Shown here: positions 28,201 to 37,367 of the stretch, piece by piece | How the letters are laid out: the number at the start of each line of letters is the position of its first letter | How positions within the stretch are numbered: position 1 is the first letter of the stretch | Assembly (NCBI RefSeq): GCF_014850975.1 | Contig: NZ_JACXST010000002.1 | Location: 1,550,001-1,614,000, forward strand | Source: Methylomonas fluvii | GTDB taxonomy: Bacteria > Pseudomonadota > Gammaproteobacteria > Methylococcales > Methylomonadaceae | Reading direction: 5' to 3' | Length of the DNA stretch: 64,000 bases | Made by a program: the position numbers and the translations under genes | Notes under the pieces: generated by a model | Told to the model about the DNA's origin: nothing | Seen by the model: only the letters and a program-made list of their open reading frames with translations | The model's database searches: none

Positions 28201-31200
28201 TTGTCTCTTCACCCGCATTCAATGCATCAAGGTAATCTCTTGCGCCGTTTTTCGACCTTTTCCACCGCAGAACTAGTCCGCCTTATCGGCTTGGCTGTCG
28301 CCTACGCGCTTGTTGCCAAACTGATGTTGATGTTTTTCGCCGCCAACCACGTCGTTTCCATCATCTGGCCGCCCGCTGGCATGGCGTTGGCGGCCTTGTT
28401 GTTAAACGGCAAAAAGCTCTGGCCGGGCGTGTTCCTCGGCGCGTTGCTGGGTAATCTGTGGGCGGGCAATCCCTGGCAACAGGCTTTGCCTATCGCTTGC
28501 GGCAATAGCCTTGCAGCACTAACCGGCGCCTATTTGCTCCGCGACATTCACAAACTGCAACAACCGCAAGATTACCTACGCATCTTATTTTCCGGCGCCT
28601 TGGCTGCGCTCATCGCCGCCGTTATGGGCGCCTCAAGCCTATCCCATTTTGCTGCTATATCGACGCCGCCATGGTCAGCCAATTTCGCATATTGGTGGAT
28701 GGGCGACGTATTGAGTATCGCGATTATCACCCCCCTAATTCTGGTCTGGCGGCAACCGCCAAGTTTTAGCTGGAACCTGTTACAAGCCTGCCGGGCCTGG
28801 TTTTATGCCACGACAGCGTTTCTAGCGGGGCAAATCATTTTCTTGTCGTGGCCGCTGGATCCCGGTGAATACGGCAAAGCGTTCTATATGTTCGCTTTTA
28901 TAGTTTACGGTGCCCTGCATTTTGGTTTACACGGCACCTTGCTGTTGATCGGCATGGTAATGTTGCAAAGCATGTTCGGTTGGATTTTTCGGGTTGGCTA
29001 TTTTGCGACTTTCAACGGCGAATCCAGTCTATTGCTGCAATGGTCGTTTTTACTGGTGCTGTCCAGTGTCGGCATTTCCCTGGCGCTGGCTATCGAGCGA
29101 TACCAACGGTCCGAACAGTTCAGCAAAGCCCTTGGCGATTTCAACAAACACATTCTGAGTTCGGTTCAGGAAGGCGTGATTGTTTACGATCTGCATGGCC
29201 GTATTGAACTCTGGAATCGTTTTATGGAAACCCTGACGGGACGGCCGCAAGCCGCTTGCCAAGGGAAAACCCCCATTGAATTATTTCCCTGGCTGGCGCA
29301 AACGCCAATCCCTAACGGCATTCAAAAGGCGTTGAAAGGCGAAACCGTCTATCAAGCCCCATTTACCTCCGGCGACGACCGCTGGATCAGTTCGATGCAA
29401 ATGCCGATACGCGACGACCAGGATCGGATTGTCGGCGTTGTCGAACTGGTCAAAGACGAATCATTAAACGTCGAGTTCGGCAAATCCCTGTCGGTCAGCG
29501 AATTGCGCTTTCAAAGCATCCTGGACAATACTCCCACGGTGATTTACAGCAAAGACCTGCAAGGCCAATACCTGCTGATCAACCGCCAATTTGAAAAACT
29601 GTTCTCGGTTGACAATGAGACTGTCAGAGGCAAACGGGATATCGATTTATTTCCGGGCGACGCCACCAAACTGCTATGGGAAAACGATTTAGTGGTCGTC
29701 AATAGCGGCCAGGCGCAGATTTTTGAAGAAAAACTCGCCCATCAAGACGGTACCATTCATACGTATTTGTCGCATAAGTTTCCGCTACGCAATGCGCAAG
29801 GCGAAATCTATGCGGTGTGCGGCATTTCCACGGACATCAGCGAACGCAAACTATCAGAAAAATTATTGCAGGAAAGCGAATTACGCTGGAAATTTGCGCT
29901 GGAAAGCGGCGGTGACGGCGTTTGGGATTGGGATTTGACCAATGGTAAAGTGTTTCTGTCGCCGCGCTGCATGGAGATTCTGAACTTCAGCGAACAAGAT
30001 AGAGACAATGATTACCGCAATTGGGAAGCCACGATACACCCGGAAGACAGCGCCCGGATGATGTCCGACTTGCAAACGCATCTGAAAAACCGCAGCCCAC
30101 GCTTCAGCAACGAACATCGCGTAAAGCACGGCGACAACCAATGGCGCTGGATTCTGACGCGCGGCCTGGTGATCGACCGCGATGCCCGGGGCAAGGCTTT
30201 GCGGATGATCGGCACCCAAACCGACATTACCGAACGCAAACAGCTGCAATGGCTGCAATTGTCCAAGATTGTCGATGGTTCGCCGGAAGCCACGCTTTTA
30301 GTCGGAGAAAACGGCGTCATCAAACTCGCCAACCCGCCCGCGGCGAAAACGTTTATCTATACGCTGGATGAGTTGATAGGCCTGACCGTCGAAGCGCTGG
30401 TACCGGAACGTGCCCGCGCCAAACACCCGGAACAGCGCGCACGATTTTTAGAAGAGAACAAAGCCCGGCCAATGAGCGCCAGCCGCTCGCTAACCGCAAT
30501 ACGCGGCGACGGCACGGAATTTCCGGTGGAAATCAGTTTGACGCCTATCGATATTGACAACCGGCGCTACATTATCGTCTCGGTGCTGGACATCAGCGAG
30601 CGCAAACGCCTTGAACACGAAATGCAGTTAATGGCCATGATTTATCAGGCCATCGGCGAAGCGGTGATGGTCGCGGATGCCGATAACCGCATCATCGCGA
30701 TCAACGAAGCGTTTACCCGCCTGACCGGCTACACCGCGGAAGACGCGATAGGCTATTCCACCGACATTCTGAAATCGGGCCGCCACGACCCGGATTTTTA
30801 TCAAACCATGTGGCACTCGCTGTTACAAACCGGCCACTGGCAAGGCGAAATCTGGAATAAACGCAAAAACGGCGATATTTACCAAGAATGGCTGGTCATC
30901 AACACCATCTACGGCGAACACGGCGAAGTCGAACGCCGGGTGGCGATGTTCTCGGAAATTACCGAGCAAAAACATGTCGAACAAACCATCTGGCGCCAAG
31001 CCAATTTCGACCCGCTCACCGATTTAGCCAACCGGCGCATGTTCCAGGATCGCTTGAACCAGGAAATCAAAAAAGCCCAGCGCGACAAAAACAGCTTGGC
31101 GGTCATGCTGCTGGACCTGGACCGCTTCAAAGAGATCAACGATACCATGGGCCACGGCATGGGCGACATTTTGCTAAAAGATACCGCCCGGCGCATCTTG

Positions 31201-32391
31201 TCTTGCGTGCGGAATGTCGATACGGTGGCTCGGCTCGGTGGCGACGAATTCACCATCATTCTGGGCGAATTAGATTCGCAGACCAGCATAGACCGCGTCG
31301 CTCAAGCCATCCTGCACCAGCTTGCCGAACCGTTTCGTTTGGGCGAGGAATTAGCCTACATTTCGGTCAGCATCGGCATTACCTTCTATCCACAAGATGC
31401 GCTGGAAGCCGAGCAACTGATCAAAAACGCCGATCAGGCCATGTATTCCGCCAAGCAACAAGGCCGCAACCGCTACAATTTCTTCACCAGCGAGATGGAG
31501 CAAACCGCGCAAAACCGCATGCGCCTGACCAGCGACCTGCGCCAAGCGCTGGCCAATCAAGAGTTTTGCCTGTTCTATCAACCGATAATCGAACTGAGCA
31601 ACGGCAAAATGCATAAAGCCGAAGCCCTGATTCGCTGGCAACACCCCACGCGTGGCATGATCAGCCCGGCGGAATTTATTCCGTTGGCGGAAGAAACCGG
31701 ACTGATAGTCGATATTGGCGATTGGGTATTTCGAATGGCGGCAAAACAGGTCGCCGAGTGGCGCGCCCAATTTCGCCCGGATTTACAAATGGGTATTAAC
31801 AAGTCGCCGGTGCAATTTACGCGCAGCAATCTGGGCGACAGCAAATGGATAGACTATTTGCATGAGCTGGGCTTATCCGGCCAATGTGTCGTCATCGAAA
31901 TTACCGAAAGCCTGTTACTGGATGCCGACAATATTGTCCGCGACCATTTATTTGCTTACCGCGATGCCGGCATCCAGGTGGCTATCGACGATTTCGGCAC
32001 CGGCTATTCGTCACTGTCTTATCTGAAAAAATTCGACATCGATTATCTGAAGATAGACCAAAGTTTCGTACGCAATCTGGAAGCCGATTCCAGCGACTTG
32101 GCGCTGTGCGAAGCGATTATTGTGATGGCGCATAAACTGGGCTTGAAAGTGATAGCCGAAGGCATCGAAACCCATCAACAACTGGAATTGCTAACTGCCG
32201 CCGGCTGCGACTACGGCCAAGGCTATCTGTTTTCCAAACCGCTGCCTGCTTCTGAGTTTGCGCAGTTGTTCGATACGGAAAGTCAGCGACCGACACCGCA
32301 GCCGGCGCCCGCCTCAAGGGCAACAACGCCGGCAAAACCGGCCGGACGTGGCGACTCCAGTATTTCTAAATTGTTCGGTTCGGACAAATAA
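28201..32391 (+). CDS. MASE1-PAS-GGDEF-EAL c-di-GMP protein
   Basis: A 1396-residue inner-membrane protein. Residues 25-300 form an MASE1 sensor with about eight helices (IIWPPAGMALAALLLNGKKL is its hallmark). Five PAS-type domains follow (about 310-430, 440-550, 560-680, 690-800, 810-935). The GGDEF motif is intact (GGDEF, 1013-1017) and the EAL domain is intact (EAL 1141-1143, EITESLL, DDFGTGYSSLSYLK). Both making and breaking of c-di-GMP are therefore possible. The start is uncertain: TTG at 28201 or ATG at 28222, neither with a good ribosome site. Confidence 0.93.
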   Translation: MSLHPHSMHQGNLLRRFSTFSTAELVRLIGLAVAYALVAKLMLMFFAANHVVSIIWPPAGMALAALLLNGKKLWPGVFLGALLGNLWAGNPWQQALPIACGNSLAALTGAYLLRDIHKLQQPQDYLRILFSGALAALIAAVMGASSLSHFAAISTPPWSANFAYWWMGDVLSIAIITPLILVWRQPPSFSWNLLQACRAWFYATTAFLAGQIIFLSWPLDPGEYGKAFYMFAFIVYGALHFGLHGTLLLIGMVMLQSMFGWIFRVGYFATFNGESSLLLQWSFLLVLSSVGISLALAIERYQRSEQFSKALGDFNKHILSSVQEGVIVYDLHGRIELWNRFMETLTGRPQAACQGKTPIELFPWLAQTPIPNGIQKALKGETVYQAPFTSGDDRWISSMQMPIRDDQDRIVGVVELVKDESLNVEFGKSLSVSELRFQSILDNTPTVIYSKDLQGQYLLINRQFEKLFSVDNETVRGKRDIDLFPGDATKLLWENDLVVVNSGQAQIFEEKLAHQDGTIHTYLSHKFPLRNAQGEIYAVCGISTDISERKLSEKLLQESELRWKFALESGGDGVWDWDLTNGKVFLSPRCMEILNFSEQDRDNDYRNWEATIHPEDSARMMSDLQTHLKNRSPRFSNEHRVKHGDNQWRWILTRGLVIDRDARGKALRMIGTQTDITERKQLQWLQLSKIVDGSPEATLLVGENGVIKLANPPAAKTFIYTLDELIGLTVEALVPERARAKHPEQRARFLEENKARPMSASRSLTAIRGDGTEFPVEISLTPIDIDNRRYIIVSVLDISERKRLEHEMQLMAMIYQAIGEAVMVADADNRIIAINEAFTRLTGYTAEDAIGYSTDILKSGRHDPDFYQTMWHSLLQTGHWQGEIWNKRKNGDIYQEWLVINTIYGEHGEVERRVAMFSEITEQKHVEQTIWRQANFDPLTDLANRRMFQDRLNQEIKKAQRDKNSLAVMLLDLDRFKEINDTMGHGMGDILLKDTARRILSCVRNVDTVARLGGDEFTIILGELDSQTSIDRVAQAILHQLAEPFRLGEELAYISVSIGITFYPQDALEAEQLIKNADQAMYSAKQQGRNRYNFFTSEMEQTAQNRMRLTSDLRQALANQEFCLFYQPIIELSNGKMHKAEALIRWQHPTRGMISPAEFIPLAEETGLIVDIGDWVFRMAAKQVAEWRAQFRPDLQMGINKSPVQFTRSNLGDSKWIDYLHELGLSGQCVVIEITESLLLDADNIVRDHLFAYRDAGIQVAIDDFGTGYSSLSYLKKFDIDYLKIDQSFVRNLEADSSDLALCEAIIVMAHKLGLKVIAEGIETHQQLELLTAAGCDYGQGYLFSKPLPASEFAQLFDTESQRPTPQPAPASRATTPAKPAGRGDSSISKLFGSDK

Positions 32392-32497
32392 ACGGCAGGC
32401 GGCGATGTACACCAGTTTTTAGAATGAACGCTTTCGGCAATCTGCGGCCCAAAGCCTCATATTTTTTATCAGAATACCTATTTGAAACGGAGCTTTT

Positions 32498-33556
32498 ATG
32501 CTGACCCACAAACTGTCTTTCCCCATTATTTTACTGAGTACCGCCGCGCTATTTCAGCAAGCGGCATACGCTCAAGACGCGCCCAGCCCACAGCAAGCGC
32601 TACAGAACTTCGGCATCAGCACCGCGCAAATCCCGCCATTGGAACGCGGCGAAATCATCGCTTACGACGTCAGCGAAACCAGCCAAAAAGAACTCGCTAT
32701 TGGCGTAGCGATGATCATACCGGTAGACTTGCCGCAACTGGCCGATTACATCAAAAAGGGCAAACTCAATGCCGGCGAGAGCGACATCGTCGCCACCGGC
32801 ATGCTGGGCGATAACGCCAGCATCGATAGTTTTAAGAAATTTGCGTTTACCGAAAAGCAAGTTGACGAAGCCAAAGCCTTTCTGGAAGCGGAAACGGGCG
32901 ACGAATTCAACCTCTCCAAAGCCGAACTGGACAGTTTGAAAAACTTGCAAGCCGGGTTGGAAGATGCCGACAACAAAACCTTGCTGAAAACCGCTAATCA
33001 AAAATACCGCGAATTTTTACTGCAACGTCTGCAAGCCTATAAAAAAAGCGGCTTGGCCGGTATTGCCCCCTACAGCCGCGATGGCGGCACAGCCGACCCG
33101 GCCGCGGAACTGCGCAACGACGCGGTGAACAGCAAGGCCTGGGCGCGTTACTTTCCGGAATTGCAACAAGCCTGGTTAAACTATCCTGCCGCATTGCCGG
33201 CCAATACCAGCGAACAGTTTTTGTGGTTGAATCGGCGCGTGGAAGACCGCCCCACCGCCGTGCTGAATCATCGTGTCATCGCCATCAGCGAAGGCGGCGG
33301 GATTGTGGTTTCCCGGCAATTTTACGTCGGCCACTCCTACAACTCCAGCCAAGTGGTCGCCGGCGGCCTACCGTATAAAGACGGCACGCTAGTGTTTTAT
33401 TCCATCCGCAGTTCCACCGATCAAGTCGCCGGTATGGGCAGTAGCCTGAAGCACTCGATAGGCCGCGAACAGATGAAAAAAGAAATGATCAAGCGCCTGC
33501 AACGGCTGAATAAAGACATGAAACTCAAACCTGCGGCAGTGGCCCCCGAAGAGTAA
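32498..33556 (+). CDS. Exported protein of unknown function
   Basis: A 352-residue protein with signal peptide (LSFPIILLSTAALFQQAAYA, cleavage near residue 25) and ACGGAG before the ATG. The mature part begins with a segment rich in Q and P, then a helical acidic region (about 110-175), then a mixed region with ISEGGGIVVSRQFYVGHSYN. The latter stretch, with a glycine-rich turn before predicted strands, is the best-preserved-looking part. No lipobox, repeats or known domain are recognised. Neighbours do not suggest a role. Confidence 0.8.
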   Translation: MLTHKLSFPIILLSTAALFQQAAYAQDAPSPQQALQNFGISTAQIPPLERGEIIAYDVSETSQKELAIGVAMIIPVDLPQLADYIKKGKLNAGESDIVATGMLGDNASIDSFKKFAFTEKQVDEAKAFLEAETGDEFNLSKAELDSLKNLQAGLEDADNKTLLKTANQKYREFLLQRLQAYKKSGLAGIAPYSRDGGTADPAAELRNDAVNSKAWARYFPELQQAWLNYPAALPANTSEQFLWLNRRVEDRPTAVLNHRVIAISEGGGIVVSRQFYVGHSYNSSQVVAGGLPYKDGTLVFYSIRSSTDQVAGMGSSLKHSIGREQMKKEMIKRLQRLNKDMKLKPAAVAPEE

Positions 33557-33690
33557 TGTCGACAAACACATGCAACGGCATGTAACGCAAGCCCAATCAG
33601 AGACTAGTATTAAGCTTGATTGTCTTGCGGATTGCCCCCATCCTGGTAAATATCCCTATAACCTTATTCCCCAAAGCTACTGAATCTTAG

Positions 33691-34314
33691 ATGAATATAA
33701 AACACAAAGCCCACCCCTGGCACGGTATCTCGCCCGGCGACAACACCCCGGACATCGTCACCGCCTTCATAGAAATCGTGCCGTCCGACACGGTGAAATA
33801 CGAAATCGACAAAGACAGCGGCTATCTAAAAATCGACCGGCCGCAAAAATTCTCCAACATGATTCCTACTCTGTACGGTTTCATTCCGCGCAGCTATTGC
33901 GCGGAAAAAATCGCCGAATACGCCGCCGCCCGATCCGGCAAACCGGTCAGCAAAGGCGACGGCGACCCATTGGATATTTGCGTATTAAGCGAACGCAGCG
34001 TGACGCACGGCGACATCCTGTTGCAAGCCATCCCCATCGGCGGATTCCGTTTATTAGACGGCGGCGAGGCCGACGACAAGATCATCGCCGTTATGAAAGG
34101 CGACGAATTCTACCGGCAATGGCGCGACGTCTCCGACTGCCCGGAATCGTATATCAACCGTTTGAAGCACTACTTCCTGACCTATAAACACTTACCCAGC
34201 GAAACAAGCATCTGCGAAATCACCCACGTCTACGGCCGCGAAGAAGCCCATGAAGTCATCAAACGGGCGATGGCGGATTATCAGTATCATTTTGGCTGCC
34301 AGGACGACGAGTAG
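33691..34314 (+). CDS. ppa: Inorganic pyrophosphatase, family I
   Basis: Hydrolyses pyrophosphate to phosphate in the cytoplasm. The 207 residues carry the family I signature: EIVPSDTVKYEIDKDSG, LKIDRP, YGFIPRSYC, and the metal-binding GDGDPLDICVL. Length is slightly above the 175 of E. coli Ppa because of a 30-residue tail. It is a single gene; an 11-base perfect hairpin lies 14 bases past the stop. Confidence 0.95.
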   Translation: MNIKHKAHPWHGISPGDNTPDIVTAFIEIVPSDTVKYEIDKDSGYLKIDRPQKFSNMIPTLYGFIPRSYCAEKIAEYAAARSGKPVSKGDGDPLDICVLSERSVTHGDILLQAIPIGGFRLLDGGEADDKIIAVMKGDEFYRQWRDVSDCPESYINRLKHYFLTYKHLPSETSICEITHVYGREEAHEVIKRAMADYQYHFGCQDDE

Positions 34315-34327
34315 AATCGTTTGAGAA

Positions 34328-34358
34328 GGGATGCGCCGAGCTAGAGACGGCGCATCCC
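34328..34358. repeat. Perfect 11-base hairpin, REP-like
   Basis: GGGATGCGCCG and CGGCGCATCCC flank a 9-base loop just after ppa. There is no T-run, so it may stabilise the 3' end or be an extragenic palindrome. The head GGATGCGCCGA recurs at 52457, which favours the repeat reading. Confidence 0.6.
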
Positions 34359-34469
34359 CAGTAACGCAAATTCAATTGGCGAGCGACATGCACTTTGCGC
34401 ATTTAGTCTCAGCGCACTTGTTAAGCGAATATTTGTTCGTTGCGTAGAGTAACGGCACCTCTTACACTG

Positions 34470-34484
34470 CTCCCAATTGGGGAG
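34470..34484. promoter_or_regulatory. Possible operator of the HigBA module
   Basis: CTCCC-AATT-GGGGAG is an imperfect palindrome 17 bases before higB, next to a -10-like TATAAT at 34494. HigA antitoxins repress their own operons through such sites. No experimental match is known. Confidence 0.35.
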
Positions 34485-34500
34485 ATAAAACTCTATAATC

Positions 34501-34809
34501 ATGCGGGTCATAGCAAAAAGCACCATCAAGAAATTTTGGGAACAGCCCTCGCATCGCGATGCAAAAGGCCCACTTGAAAGTTGGTACGAAGAAGCCCTGA
34601 AAGCCAATTGGCCTTCACCGCAAGCCATCAAGAATCAATATCGTAATGCCAGCATCTGCAATAACAATCGCGTAGTATTTAACATTAGCGGCAACAAATA
34701 CCGTCTAGTAGTAGAAATGCAATATCGCGCCGGCATTGCCTGGATAAAGTTTGTTGGCACACATGCCCAATACGACCTAATTGACGTGGAGACGGTCAAT
34801 GACTATTAA
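34501..34809 (+). CDS. higB: HigB-type mRNA interferase toxin
   Basis: A 102-residue toxin of the RelE superfamily, HigB branch, that cleaves mRNA on the ribosome. Marks are KFWEQPSHRDAKGPLESWYEE near the N-terminus and the C-terminal VEMQYRAGIAWIKFVGTHAQYD. In HigBA modules the toxin gene comes first, as here. Its end overlaps the antitoxin start by 11 bases. Confidence 0.9.
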   Translation: MRVIAKSTIKKFWEQPSHRDAKGPLESWYEEALKANWPSPQAIKNQYRNASICNNNRVVFNISGNKYRLVVEMQYRAGIAWIKFVGTHAQYDLIDVETVNDY

Positions 34810-35152
34810 GCCAATCCGAAACGACGATGAATTAAAAGCCGCCTTTCAACGGCTGGAAGCCATATTCCAAGCCGCACCGGATACGCCGGAGGCCGATGAA
34901 ATGGAGGTATGGGTTACGTTGATCGAGGTTTACGAAAACAAACATTACACCATCGCCCCGCCAGATCCTATCGAAGCCATCAAATTCCGTATGGAGCAGC
35001 AAAACCTCAGCGCAAAAGACCTGGAAACCTATATCGGTAGCAGCGGCCGCGTATCGGAAGTCCTTAACCGCAAACGCCCTTTAAGCCTAAGAATGATCAA
35101 ACGCTTACACGACGGCTTGGCGATTCCATACGAGAGTTTATTAGCCGGCTAA
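34799..35152 (+). CDS. higA: HigA-type antitoxin
   Basis: A 117-residue antitoxin with an N-terminal acidic toxin-binding part and a C-terminal helix-turn-helix (AKDLETYIGSSGRVSEVLNR, then PLSLRMIKRLHDGL). The ATG at 34799 was chosen over 34781 because GGAG lies eight bases upstream and the overlap with higB is then the usual short one. It should neutralise HigB and repress the operon. Confidence 0.9.
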   Translation: MTIKPIRNDDELKAAFQRLEAIFQAAPDTPEADEMEVWVTLIEVYENKHYTIAPPDPIEAIKFRMEQQNLSAKDLETYIGSSGRVSEVLNRKRPLSLRMIKRLHDGLAIPYESLLAG

Positions 35153-35239
35153 ATCAGCAACGGCTAGTGCTTTGAGGGGACAAACGGGAAAGATGCGTGA
35201 TAGACTAAACCAACTCAACTTGGTTTATCGGAGATCTTC

Positions 35240-35497
35240 GTGCAAACAGTAAATATACACGAAGCAAAAACTCACTTATCTCGATTGGTTGAACAAGCTG
35301 CGAAAGGCGAACCGTTCGTGATTGCCAAGGCGGGTAAACAGCTCGTCAAGGTTTCCGCGCTAGACAGCCCAACGGGCGATCAAATCCGACGTTTGGGGTT
35401 CCTGAGCGGATATATCAAAGTGCCTGACGATTTCGACAGAATGGGCAGTGAAGAGATTGCGCAGTTATTCGGTGCTGACGATGAAACTGCTGCTTGA
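35240..35497 (+). CDS. Phd/YefM-type antitoxin
   Basis: An 85-residue antitoxin starting at GTG with GGAG eight bases upstream. The Phd DNA-binding region reads VNIHEAKTHLSRLVEQAAKG and FVIAKAGKQLVKV. The C-terminal tail (FDRMGSEEIAQLFG) should bind the toxin. The downstream PIN gene overlaps it by 17 bases, the usual arrangement. Confidence 0.9.
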   Translation: MQTVNIHEAKTHLSRLVEQAAKGEPFVIAKAGKQLVKVSALDSPTGDQIRRLGFLSGYIKVPDDFDRMGSEEIAQLFGADDETAA

Positions 35498-35867
35498 TAC
35501 CCATCTGCTGCTTTGGGCGGCTGGCTCGCCAGATTTGCTACCTGAACAAGCTCGCCGGATGCTGGAAGACATGCAAAACCAGCTATTTTTCAGTGCCGCC
35601 AGTCTCTGGGAAATCGCCATCAAACGCGGCCTCGGCCGTGATGACTTTCAAGTAGACGCAAGAGTGCTGCGCCGCGGTTTGCTGGACAACGGCTATAACG
35701 AAATCCCCATCGGCAGCGATCACGCGGTTTTCATCGAAAGTCTACCACCCATCCACAAAGACCCCTTCGACCGCATCCTGGTTGCGCAAGCCAACGTAGA
35801 AGGCATAACGCTTTTAACTGCCGATGCGCTGGTTGCAAAATACCCGGGGCCGGTACGATTGGTTTAA
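35481..35867 (+). CDS. vapC: VapC-family PIN domain toxin
   Basis: A 128-residue PIN ribonuclease. The acidic metal residues are all present: Asp in MKLLLDTHLLLWA, Glu in SLWEIAIKRG, Asp in DPFDRILVAQA, and Asp in TLLTADA. The ATG at 35481 lies in the end of the antitoxin gene; a start at 35448 would add residues not found in the family. It is partnered with a Phd-like rather than VapB-like antitoxin, a common mixture. Confidence 0.92.
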   Translation: MKLLLDTHLLLWAAGSPDLLPEQARRMLEDMQNQLFFSAASLWEIAIKRGLGRDDFQVDARVLRRGLLDNGYNEIPIGSDHAVFIESLPPIHKDPFDRILVAQANVEGITLLTADALVAKYPGPVRLV

Positions 35868-35924
35868 TGTTCAAAAACTGGGGCTAATCAGCGAATCACA
35901 AAACCCGAAAGGTCGCTGAAAGCC

Positions 35925-35960
35925 CGCCCCTTCTCCTTCTGGAGAGGGCTGGGGTGAGGA
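35925..35960. repeat. REP-like palindromic element
   Basis: CCCTTCTCC/GGAGAGGG with the tail CTGGGGTGAGGAG. The same unit occurs as an inverted pair at 45457-45550. The next gene's first codons fall inside it. Confidence 0.65.
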
Positions 35961-36748
35961 GACGTAAATTGGATTTTTTGGCAAAACAATTGGTATGCGG
36001 TGCATATCAGTTACAACCATTAAGCGCTGGTGGTTTGTTATCGAATCCCATGAAAGAGCTTGCGAAAACCATGCTTGTCGAAGCTCTGGAAGGTAAGAAG
36101 AAAGGGCAAAGCCCAGCCGATTTAGTTATCGTTATAGACGATGTGGAGCTTGAAAATTTGGGGCGAGAAAACGTCATAGCCGAACACTTTCAGGCTGCGG
36201 TGAACAATGCTATCCAACTTAAGGCCAAAGGCATATCTGCCGAAGAATCGAGGATTCGGAGCGTCATTCGTGATAAATGTTCTTTCCATTTGCTCAAGCC
36301 TATGGTGGAAGCTTATCTATTTGGTGATACCGTGGCGCTTGGGCTGGCAGGTGTGCCTACAGAAGTAATTCCAAAGCTCGTTCATCAATCGGACGTAGAA
36401 AAGTTTGAGACCAATGACCCGAAATGGTTACCTACCTGTCGCATAGAAAACACAAAAAAAGCCAACGATAATAAGCTGTGGTGGCTTCATGAACGTCACC
36501 CTAAAGCTTATCTTGATTACTTACTGCCTAAGGAATATTCCGAAACTACTCATGGGTTGCAGGCTCTCATAAAGCTCAATTGGCCACAAGTACCGAAATG
36601 TCAGCACGACATTCCCATTTTTGGTTCGCTGTTTCAGGATGTTGCGGACTGGTTCAACATAGCAAATCCAATTACTGGGGCAACTCATCCTGATTTCTAT
36701 CCCACAAAAACATCGAATCGCGCGAACTTGCTACTTCGGAATATGTAA
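35954..36748 (+). pseudogene. TOPRIM-like (DUF4276-related) protein, probably N-terminally truncated
   Basis: The frame is 264 codons from a GTG inside the REP element. The part from about residue 55 looks real: DLVIVIDDVELEN resembles the acidic DxD strand of TOPRIM-like DUF4276 proteins, and FHLLKPMVEAYLFGD matches their later conserved block. The expected first strand with its glutamate (LVEGxTE) is missing, because the frame begins in the repeat. I infer loss of the N-terminus, perhaps by insertion or recombination at the REP. DUF4276 genes often sit beside AAA ATPases in defence loci; none is adjacent here. A functional short form is possible. Confidence 0.5.
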
Positions 36749-36952
36749 TTCTTTTTCAGCTTGTTTGTCCCGCAGCCAATCCACAGCCTCAATGTCTCCG
36801 GACAAAAACCCGGCTTCAGTCTGTTTTAGCTCGGCTTCGTGCCACGCCGGAGGCGGAAGATTGGTCTCGTCTTCGGCTAAGTCATTCCAAAGCGCTTCGA
36901 TAATCTTGAGTTTTTCGATGGCGGGTAGCTGATGTAGTTCGGTAATAGTCAT
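36731..36952 (-). CDS. Addiction-module antitoxin, orphan
   Basis: A 73-residue protein of the small addiction-module component family (MTITELHQLPAIEKLKIIEAL, then WNDLAEDE). AGGTGG lies seven bases before the ATG at 36952. The RelE/ParE toxin gene that normally follows is absent: the next bases on this strand are covered by the opposite-strand TOPRIM-like frame, whose stop it overlaps. It is either a leftover or acts in trans. Confidence 0.8.
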   Translation of the reverse strand: MTITELHQLPAIEKLKIIEALWNDLAEDETNLPPPAWHEAELKQTEAGFLSGDIEAVDWLRDKQAEKELHIPK

Positions 36953-37367
36953 ATTCAAATCCACCTGTTACTTTGTTGGACCGATACTAGCGGGTATTGC
37001 GGCCGGATACTAGCGAGGCGTGCAATAAATCACGCCATTCAACAATCACATGAGCAACTGTTCTTCTGGCTTCACCAGATTGACATACTATTCGCACGCA
37101 ATAATTACGCATGCCTCAAAACTTATATACTTCGCGTAACAATCCATTAGAAGAACTAGATGACCTACACCCGGTTTTTCAATCCAGCAATAGCCTGGCG
37201 GCAATGATGACCGCGAAGATACCGTGCCCCAGGAACGCAAGACCCTGTAATGAAAAATTGCTATTTGCCTGACACCAATAGCTGCATTTACATCGCCACA
37301 AACATCACTGCTCAAGCATCCCCTTCAACACCGACAATTCAGAATATGTAAACTCAGGACAATCCGA
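36953..37367. other. Intergenic region with possible transposase remnant
   Basis: 415 bases. A minus-strand frame of 75 codons (37315-37088) contains CGDVNAAIG, which resembles the end of IS200/IS605-type TnpB proteins, but the rest does not match and no start context or ends are seen. I treat it as a doubtful remnant. No other feature is recognised. Confidence 0.25.

Noticed and set aside
37088-37315. Minus-strand frame with CGDVNAAIG resembling a TnpB C-terminus
   Set aside because: Only a short motif matches; no further TnpB residues, element ends or start context are visible. Kept only as a doubtful remnant in the intergenic note.
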